Of a stretch of DNA of 35,341 bases, positions 30,267 to 35,341 are shown one piece after another (position 1 is the first letter of the stretch; every line of letters starts with the position of its first letter). The stretch lies in contig JAHFLJ010000004.1 in the NCBI GenBank assembly GCA_023244935.1, positions 9,694 to 45,034 of the forward strand. The letters run 5' to 3'. Source of the DNA: Candidatus Liptonbacteria bacterium (GTDB lineage: Bacteria; Patescibacteriota; Minisyncoccia; UBA6257; 2-01-FULL-56-20). A model generated the notes under the pieces. It had not been told where the DNA came from, ran no database searches, and saw nothing but the letters and a program-made list of their open reading frames with translations. Made by a program: the position numbers and the translations under genes.

Positions 30267-30581
30267 ATGCCATCACTTCAAAGAAGGTTTAAGCCATATA
30301 CCGCAGAAGAGAAGCGGGAATACATAAAAAGAAAATACGGAAATTCGAGCCACAAAGCGGCGAGCGCGAAGCCGGGTAATATAATTTGCGTTGAGATTGG
30401 CAAGGAAATAAGAAACCTAAGATTGGGTGCTGGAATATCTCAACGAGAGCTGGGAATGCGCCTCGATACGTATCAGTGTTCAATATCTAGGATTGAAAAA
30501 GGGAGCGAGAATTTTAAAATTCAAAGTCTTGAAAGGATTGCTAAAGAATTTAATAAAAAGATCAAAATAATTTTTTATTAG
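30267..30581 (+). CDS. XRE-family helix-turn-helix regulator, copy 2
   Basis: 104 residues from the ATG at 30267; an ATG six codons earlier lies inside the palindrome, exactly as for the paralogue at 15832. The N terminus MPSLQRRFKPYTAEEKREYIKRKYGNS and the HTH (IGKEIRNLRLGAGISQRELGMRLDTYQCSISRIEKGSENFKIQSLERIAKEFNKKIKI) follow the paralogue closely, but recognition-helix residues differ (TYQCSISRIEKG against TYQSVIARIESG). This matches the different palindrome core here. It sits alone between truB and tgt, bracketed by palindromes. Confidence 0.85.
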   Translation: MPSLQRRFKPYTAEEKREYIKRKYGNSSHKAASAKPGNIICVEIGKEIRNLRLGAGISQRELGMRLDTYQCSISRIEKGSENFKIQSLERIAKEFNKKIKIIFY

Positions 30582-30600
30582 TAAGCTAAATACTTCTGAA

Positions 30601-30642
30601 TATATTTTACCTCATATCATGTATGATATGAGGTAAAATATA
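30601..30642. promoter_or_regulatory. Palindrome downstream of XRE gene 2
   Basis: TATATTTTACCTCATATCAT, a GT centre, then the reverse complement; 20-bp arms. It starts 19 nt after the regulator's stop and precedes tgt. It may act as a terminator stem and a binding site. Confidence 0.7.
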
Positions 30643-30725
30643 GGGTTTTAGTTGAAATTATTGAGGTCGGAGGATAGAATTCAGGCTCAGCTGAAGATTT
30701 AAAGTGATGTTTGAAATATATTGCA

Positions 30726-31862
30726 ATGATAAGTTTTAAAATACTTAAAAAATCTAAAAAGTCGCGGGCACGTCTCGGGGTCTTAAAAACACCTCACGGC
30801 GAAGTGCAAACCCCGGCTTTCGTTCCGGTGGCGACTTTAGGCGCGGTAAAGGCGCTCACTTTTGATTCCGCAAGAAGAACCGGCGCTCAGCTTCTTATCT
30901 CTAACACGTTTCATCTCCATCTTCGCCCCGGAGAGCAGATTATCAAAAAGATGGGAGGATTGCATAAATTCACTTCCTGGGACAGACCGCTTATGACCGA
31001 CTCCGGTGGCTTTCAGGTATTTAGCTTAGGATTTGGTGGCGAGCACGGCATGGGCAAGATTCTAAAAGAAAAATCAGGACTTCAGATTAAAAAAGGAGAC
31101 CAGCCAAAAACAATTAAGATTCGCGAAAACGGTGTGGAATTTAGATCTCCAATCAATGGAGAAAAGTTATTCATCGGGCCAAAAGAATCCATAAAAATTC
31201 AAGAGAGCCTCGGCGCAGATATTATTTATGCGTTTGATGAATGCACCTCGCCGGTTGCCGATTATGAATATACAAAGAAGTCTATCGAAACGACTCATCG
31301 CTGGGCGAAAGAATCTTTAAAACACCATAAGAGTAAGCAGGCGATTTACGGAGTAGTTCAAGGAGGGAGGTTTAAAGATTTAAGAATAGAATCCGCAAAA
31401 TTTATCGGAGCTTTGCCGTTTGATGGTTTTGGAATCGGGGGAGAATTCGGGGATGATAAAAAAGCGATGAGTCAGATGCTCTCTTGGGTTGTGGATAATT
31501 TACCGGAAGAGAAACCGCGACATCTTTTAGGCATCGGTTACTTGGAAGATATGATTCCGGCGATAAAATCGGGCGTAGACACCTTTGATTGCATTGTTCC
31601 GACCAGATTCGCGCGACACGGTATTGCGTTTACTCGCACCGGCAGACTTGACCTTAGTAAAACAATTTTTCTTAAAGACAAAAATCCATTAGATAAAAAA
31701 TGTAAATGTGAAGTTTGTAAAACGCATACCCGAAGTTATATTTCGCATCTGTTCCGCGCAAAAGAAATTAACGCAATGGAGCTATTAACCTTTCATAATC
31801 TTTATTATTTCAACGAATATGTGGGGGAGATAAGAAAACTAATCAAATCCGGAAAAATCTAA
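30726..31862 (+). CDS. tgt: tRNA-guanine transglycosylase
   Basis: Exchanges guanine 34 for a queuosine precursor in GUN-anticodon tRNAs. 378 residues from ATG 30726; a TTG at 30711 would add five residues. Key motifs: MTDSGGFQVFSLG (catalytic Asp region), YAFDECTSP, VVQGG, the second catalytic Asp in VDTFDCIVPTR, and the zinc site CKCEVC with a His about 28 residues on. It precedes queA, the next enzyme in the queuosine pathway, 80 bp downstream. Confidence 0.96.
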   Translation: MISFKILKKSKKSRARLGVLKTPHGEVQTPAFVPVATLGAVKALTFDSARRTGAQLLISNTFHLHLRPGEQIIKKMGGLHKFTSWDRPLMTDSGGFQVFSLGFGGEHGMGKILKEKSGLQIKKGDQPKTIKIRENGVEFRSPINGEKLFIGPKESIKIQESLGADIIYAFDECTSPVADYEYTKKSIETTHRWAKESLKHHKSKQAIYGVVQGGRFKDLRIESAKFIGALPFDGFGIGGEFGDDKKAMSQMLSWVVDNLPEEKPRHLLGIGYLEDMIPAIKSGVDTFDCIVPTRFARHGIAFTRTGRLDLSKTIFLKDKNPLDKKCKCEVCKTHTRSYISHLFRAKEINAMELLTFHNLYYFNEYVGEIRKLIKSGKI

Positions 31863-31863
31863 G

Positions 31864-31916
31864 TCATATCTCATATATGCTACATGGCAGATACGAGACA
31901 AATGAGCATATGCGAG
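31864..31916. promoter_or_regulatory. Imperfect inverted repeat upstream of queA
   Basis: CTCATATATGCT and, about 25 nt later, AGCATATGCGAG, which match as inverted repeats at 10 of 12 positions. The sequence resembles the XRE-associated palindromes but is degenerate. Confidence 0.4.
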
Positions 31917-31942
31917 TCTTTATAAATAGATAAATCTTTACT

Positions 31943-32959
31943 ATGTCAATTATAGATAAATATGATTATGAATTTCCGCCGGATCTGATTGCACAGAAAC
32001 CAGCGCATCCAAGGGATTCGGCAAAGCTTTTAATTTATGACCGCAAGACCAAGGCGGTTAGTTTTGATATTTTTAAAAATATCGGCAAATATCTACCAGA
32101 GGGAACAGTTTTGGTTTTAAACGAGACCAAGGTTCTACCGGCGAGATTTGAAGTCGCCAAATTAACCGGAGGCAAAATTAAACTATTATATTTAAGTGGA
32201 GAAAAGAATATTTTTAGCGCCCTATCTCCCAGAAGGCTTCATCCTGGTGAGGTTTTGAAATTTGGATCAAAGGAAATTACCGTCACTAAAGTATTAGAGG
32301 ATGGATATAGATTTAAGGCGGATAAAAGTTTTGATATAAAGAAAGAGTTGGAGAAATATGGCGACACGCCACTTCCTCCATATATTAAAAATAGTCCGCT
32401 CAGCAGAAGTGAAATCAAAAAAGAGTATCAAACCGTTTTTGCCAAAAAATATGGCTCGGTTGCCGCACCGACCGCCTCGCTTCATTTCACGAAGAAACTT
32501 TTAGAATCTTTGAAAAAGCAGGGGATTAAAGAAGAAAAAGTAACCCTTCACGTTGGGTTAGGGACATTTGCCACGGTTACCGAAGAAAACATAAAAGAAG
32601 GTAGGTTACATAGTGAATACTATGAAATTAACAAAGGCGTTGCCGACAAATTAATTCTAGCCAAAAAGCACGGCAACGTAGTTATTCCGGTGGGAACCAC
32701 GGCGCTAAGAACCCTAGAGTCGGCCTTTGAGCGTGACAAATTTGAAAAGCTTTCCGGCGATACGGATATATTCATTAAAGAAGGGGATAAGCTTAAATTT
32801 GCGGACGGACTAATTACCAACTTTCATGTTCCGAAATCTAGCCTTATAATGTTGGTATCCGCGTTAATCGGCAGAGAGAAAACTCTAGAATTGTATAATC
32901 TGGCAATCAAAAATAAATTCAGACTTTTCTCCTTCGGTGACGCGATGCTAATACTTTAA
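31943..32959 (+). CDS. queA: S-adenosylmethionine:tRNA ribosyltransferase-isomerase
   Basis: Adds the epoxycyclopentanediol group to preQ1 on tRNA during queuosine synthesis. 338 residues, family-typical. The N-terminal YDFxLP-like motif is YDYEFPPDLIAQKPAHPRDSAKLL; further matches are VLNETKVLPARF, YGSVAAPTASLHFT, VTLHVGLGTFATV and the C-terminal NFHVPKSSLIMLVSAL. It follows tgt; the last base of its stop codon is the first base of the next start. Confidence 0.96.
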   Translation: MSIIDKYDYEFPPDLIAQKPAHPRDSAKLLIYDRKTKAVSFDIFKNIGKYLPEGTVLVLNETKVLPARFEVAKLTGGKIKLLYLSGEKNIFSALSPRRLHPGEVLKFGSKEITVTKVLEDGYRFKADKSFDIKKELEKYGDTPLPPYIKNSPLSRSEIKKEYQTVFAKKYGSVAAPTASLHFTKKLLESLKKQGIKEEKVTLHVGLGTFATVTEENIKEGRLHSEYYEINKGVADKLILAKKHGNVVIPVGTTALRTLESAFERDKFEKLSGDTDIFIKEGDKLKFADGLITNFHVPKSSLIMLVSALIGREKTLELYNLAIKNKFRLFSFGDAMLIL

Positions 32960-33486
32960 TGAAAGATTTTTTTCACATCAGTAAAATAACCTTCACAGTA
33001 TTCTTCGTTGCGGTCGTTTTGGTTGGGCTTACAGGAATATATAAAATTCCAAAAGAGAAATCGGTAAAGCAACAAGATACTAATCTGGAAAGTTCCGGCG
33101 CTAAAGAGGGTGCAATAGAAATGGCGCAAGTCGAAAGGATCATCGACGGTGACACCTTCGTCATTAAAGGCGGGCAGTCGGTAAGGGTTTTGGGTATTGA
33201 TGCCGACGAGAAGGATTCACTTTGTTATGAGGTTGCCAAACTTAGACTGGAAGATGCAATCGGCAATCAGGTTGTAACTCTTGAGGTTGGTCCAAAAGAT
33301 CTGGATGTTTACGGAAGACTTTTAAGATATGTATTCGTCGGAGATGAGAATATAAGTGCAACGCTGGTTCGGGAGGGATTGGTTGTTGCCGAAGCTCCAT
33401 ATGAAGGCGGAAGATACGACCAGGAAATTGCTAAAATAGAGAATTACGCAAAAACCAATAAGATTGGTTGCAAGTGGGCAAATTAA
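32959..33486 (+). CDS. Membrane-anchored staphylococcal nuclease-like protein
   Basis: 175 residues: one membrane helix (about 9-27), a linker, then an SNase domain. All three catalytic positions are recognisable: Arg in SVRVLGID, with the Asp five residues and the Glu eight residues later (GIDADEKD), and the second Arg in YGRLLRYV. It is therefore likely an active Ca-dependent nuclease facing outwards, which would suit nutrient recovery from nucleic acids in a reduced-genome organism (inference). The start overlaps the queA stop by one base. Confidence 0.9.
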   Translation: MKDFFHISKITFTVFFVAVVLVGLTGIYKIPKEKSVKQQDTNLESSGAKEGAIEMAQVERIIDGDTFVIKGGQSVRVLGIDADEKDSLCYEVAKLRLEDAIGNQVVTLEVGPKDLDVYGRLLRYVFVGDENISATLVREGLVVAEAPYEGGRYDQEIAKIENYAKTNKIGCKWAN

Positions 33487-33510
33487 GTTAAGTCATGTTA
33501 AACTATAAAC

Positions 33511-33840
33511 ATGAATTTTAACGACTATCAAAAGCAGGCGGACTCTACCGCAATGTATCCGAATCGTGGGCATAACTATATTTATCCGGTGATTGGTCTA
33601 GCGGGGGAGACTGGCGAGGTTTCCGAAAAGTTCAAAAAAATAATCCGCGATAAAGACGGAGTAATCACGGATGAGGATAAAAAAGAAATTGTAAAAGAAA
33701 TGGGGGATGTTCTTTGGTATCTCTCTCAAATTTGCTCCGAGCTTGGAGTTGAGTTTGACGAGGTTGTTGAAGCAAATATTGAAAAGCTTAAGTCTCGCAA
33801 ACAGCGAGGAGTCATCCACGGCAACGGAGACAACCGCTAA
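33511..33840 (+). CDS. MazG-like nucleoside triphosphate pyrophosphohydrolase
   Basis: 109-residue all-alpha NTP pyrophosphatase. The metal-binding motifs are visible: GETGEVSEKFKK (ExxE) and KEMGDVLWYLSQ (ExxD). It likely hydrolyses non-canonical or excess (d)NTPs to NMP and PPi in the cytosol. TAAACT/TATAAA directly before the ATG suggests a leaderless transcript; no SD is seen. A terminator follows. Confidence 0.9.
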   Translation: MNFNDYQKQADSTAMYPNRGHNYIYPVIGLAGETGEVSEKFKKIIRDKDGVITDEDKKEIVKEMGDVLWYLSQICSELGVEFDEVVEANIEKLKSRKQRGVIHGNGDNR

Positions 33841-33849
33841 AAAATAAAA

Positions 33850-33877
33850 ATGCCCCGCATAGACGGGGAGTTTTTTT
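33850..33877. terminator. Bidirectional terminator between the MazG-like gene and the 33881 gene
   Basis: CCCCG pairs with CGGGG around CATAGA, with AGTTTTTTT on one side and an A-rich run on the other, so it can serve both converging genes. Confidence 0.8.
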
Positions 33878-33880
33878 CAA

Positions 33881-34360
33881 TCATTTTTTATTCGCGCGAT
33901 CCATAATAAATTGGAAAGTCGACTTCTCTCTGCTTCGGCGCTCAATTTTCTCGTCGGTAAGAATAATTTGCTCTAAACTAACCATGGTTACCTTGAAGTC
34001 GACAATAGTGATTTTAAGGGTTGCTGTTTCTCCTGTTTTTCGAGTTTCGTCGTAGGCAGTAAACCACTTCCAGATAATCATGTGATTATTGTCGCCGCTT
34101 TCGCCAAGCGATACCGTAATTTGATCTTCTTGCCTTGCGAACAAGGAAATGATTTTAGACGCCTCCTCCATATCCATATTTGGTCTGATTCTTTCAAAAA
34201 CCACAAGTGGCGGAACCATCATTTTTATTCCAATACATTCAGTCTGCGGATCGTAGCTCGCCGTAATATTCAGCGAGGAGTTTGCAACTTGAGTTGAGAA
34301 GAGAAGCATCAGAATCAATATCGCAAATACGAGTGCTAGCCACCGATTCTTCTTTGTCAT
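33881..34360 (-). CDS. Anchored or secreted hypothetical protein
   Basis: 159 residues: positively charged start MTKKNR, a hydrophobic helix (about 7-24, WLALVFAILILMLLFSTQ), then a ~130-residue extracytoplasmic domain of alternating strands and one helix (MDMEEASKIISLFARQ), with a basic C-terminal helix. No family is recognised. It has a GGAGGT SD before the ATG, a consensus-like promoter (34390-34417) and a terminator. In this it resembles the proteasome and 15307 genes and differs from most neighbours. Confidence 0.7.
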   Translation of the reverse strand: MTKKNRWLALVFAILILMLLFSTQVANSSLNITASYDPQTECIGIKMMVPPLVVFERIRPNMDMEEASKIISLFARQEDQITVSLGESGDNNHMIIWKWFTAYDETRKTGETATLKITIVDFKVTMVSLEQIILTDEKIERRSREKSTFQFIMDRANKK

Positions 34361-34389
34361 GCCGACCTCCGTTTAAATTAACTAGCTAA

Positions 34390-34417
34390 ATAATACGCTC
34401 GATCTCCATCCAGTCAA
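34390..34417 (-). promoter_or_regulatory. Probable promoter of the 33881 gene
   Basis: On the minus strand TTGACT (34412-34417), a 16-nt spacer and TATTAT (34390-34395). An inverted repeat GTCAAA...TTTGAC (34413-34430) overlaps the -35 and may be an operator. Confidence 0.55.
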
Positions 34418-34578
34418 ATTTAGGTTTGACTATCTAATTCATTCGGGTAGACTTCTGCTTATAACCCCCTAGAGAGACAAGGAGATGGGGGCTTTCGATG
34501 TATCTAAGACGGCGCCTGGTTTCGCATTTATGTGTTTTTACACGCTACAAGTTACACGTTATATGTTACATGAATAAC

Positions 34579-35341
34579 ATGGAAAATAATTTAATTAAAA
34601 TAAAAGGAGCGCGAGAGCATAATCTCAAAGATATAAATTTAGAGATTCCCAGAAATAAAATGGTGGTATTTACCGGGCTTTCCGGCTCAGGTAAATCCAG
34701 TCTTGCTTTCGATACTATCTTTGCGGAAGGGCAACGACGATATATTGAATCGCTTTCGGCATACGCCAGACAGTTTTTGGGTCGCTTTGAAAAACCGGAC
34801 GTGGACGAGATTGAGGGTTTGTCGCCGGCAATTTCTATCGATCAAAAAAGCCATTCGGCGAATCCACGGTCAACCGTCGCAACTATTACCGAAATTTATG
34901 ATTATCTTCGTGTTCTTTTTGCGCGCGCCGGGAAGCCATATTGCCCAAAATGCGGAACCTTAATTCGCAAGATGACCAACGACGAAATAGTCGATGCAAT
35001 TTTAGCGCTTATTGCTCAGGATAAAACCAAAGGAAATTTTCTAATATTGGCTCCGGTTATTCGTGGAAGGAAGGGGGAATATTACCAGTTGCTTTATGAT
35101 TTTTTAAATTCCGGTTATCGCGAAGTCCGAGTTGACGGGAAAATGCATTCACTCCATGAGCGCATCGAGCTCCACCGCTATAAGCAACATGACATCGAAT
35201 TGGTAATCGACAGAATCCCGGGTGTTTTGGATTTTTCCGAAAAAGATAATCGTTTACGTCTCGCTGAAGCAGTTGAATCCGCAATTAAATATGGTAATGA
35301 TGTTGTCACCATCGTTTCGTCCGATAATGAAATTTCACTTT
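34579..35341 (+). CDS. uvrA: Excinuclease ABC subunit A, N-terminal part (runs off the window)
   Basis: Damage-recognition ATPase of nucleotide-excision repair. About 254 residues are visible from the ATG at 34579 (an in-frame ATG at 34570 is the alternative) and the frame is open to the last base. Clear UvrA features: [20 protein letters not shown], Walker A GLSGSGKS at residues 33-40, the following [22 protein letters not shown], and the first zinc-module cysteines CPKCG. No SD is present; TTATATG lies a few bases upstream. Confidence 0.97.
   Translation, partial: MENNLIKIKGAREHNLKDINLEIPRNKMVVFTGLSGSGKSSLAFDTIFAEGQRRYIESLSAYARQFLGRFEKPDVDEIEGLSPAISIDQKSHSANPRSTVATITEIYDYLRVLFARAGKPYCPKCGTLIRKMTNDEIVDAILALIAQDKTKGNFLILAPVIRGRKGEYYQLLYDFLNSGYREVRVDGKMHSLHERIELHRYKQHDIELVIDRIPGVLDFSEKDNRLRLAEAVESAIKYGNDVVTIVSSDNEISL

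Noticed and set aside
34440-34500. Riboswitch or terminator at CCCCC...GGGGG upstream of uvrA
   Set aside because: Only a 5-bp stem with a long loop and no following T-run or recognisable aptamer core.

Overview
The window reads as a chromosomal segment of a Candidate Phyla Radiation (Patescibacteria, probably Parcubacteria-like) bacterium. The evidence is inferential: compact AT-rich genes, many starts without a Shine-Dalgarno (SD) sequence and with a -10-like box almost touching the ATG, a prolyl-tRNA synthetase without an editing insert, a short MreB/MreC/MreD/PBP2 cluster, GtrA-like and PMT/ArnT-like membrane proteins, GFTLLELIV pilins, a HerA/VirB4-like ATPase, and dense families of intergenic palindromes. 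No 16S rRNA gene is present, so placement below that level is not possible.

Layout. 1-2755: tpiA, a GtrA-like protein and, convergently, tsaD. 2820-4974: the most unusual block. Two co-oriented overlapping genes encode a 20S-proteasome-type beta subunit (Thr/Asp/Lys catalytic triad intact after a 36-residue propeptide) and an alpha-like subunit, in the actinobacterial prcB-prcA order. A JAMM/MPN+ metalloprotease gene diverges from them. No Pup, ubiquitin-like protein, E1/E2, ligase or ring ATPase is visible in the window. 4975-5930: a tRNA-Glu gene, a tRNA-Glu pseudogene split by a 73-bp palindromic element, other tRNA-like scraps, a GIY-YIG gene running into the tRNA, and a large three-way-junction palindrome. 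5925-7424: a processive family 2 glycosyltransferase.

7852-15226: a run of envelope or secreted proteins on the plus strand: a pilin-like protein, a membrane-anchored cupredoxin-like protein, a small anchored protein, a 779-residue repetitive fibre-like protein and a 717-residue anchored surface protein. Two paralogous four-helix-bundle (23S rRNA intervening-sequence type) genes are interspersed, each bracketed by TTCTA-rich repeats. 15307-16174: a hypothetical gene with a short SD-led upstream ORF, and an XRE-type regulator bracketed by perfect palindromes; a second regulator of the same design lies at 30128-30642.

16214-27695: proS; mreB-mreC-mreD-mrdA (rod-shape and septal/side-wall peptidoglycan synthesis); a galT-like gene; a small membrane protein; rplU; a PMT-like glycosyltransferase; then a two-gene unit with a HerA/VirB4-like ATPase. 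27970-35341: nth, a CAP-domain protein, truB, tgt, queA, an anchored staphylococcal-nuclease-like protein, a MazG-like pyrophosphohydrolase, an anchored hypothetical protein, and the start of uvrA. TruB, Tgt and QueA belong to tRNA modification; TsaD adds t6A.

Five protein genes (proteasome alpha and beta, JAMM, the 15307 gene and the 33881 gene) have clear SD sequences, and several have their own terminators or consensus-like promoters. Most other genes do not. This may mark a separately regulated or separately acquired gene set.
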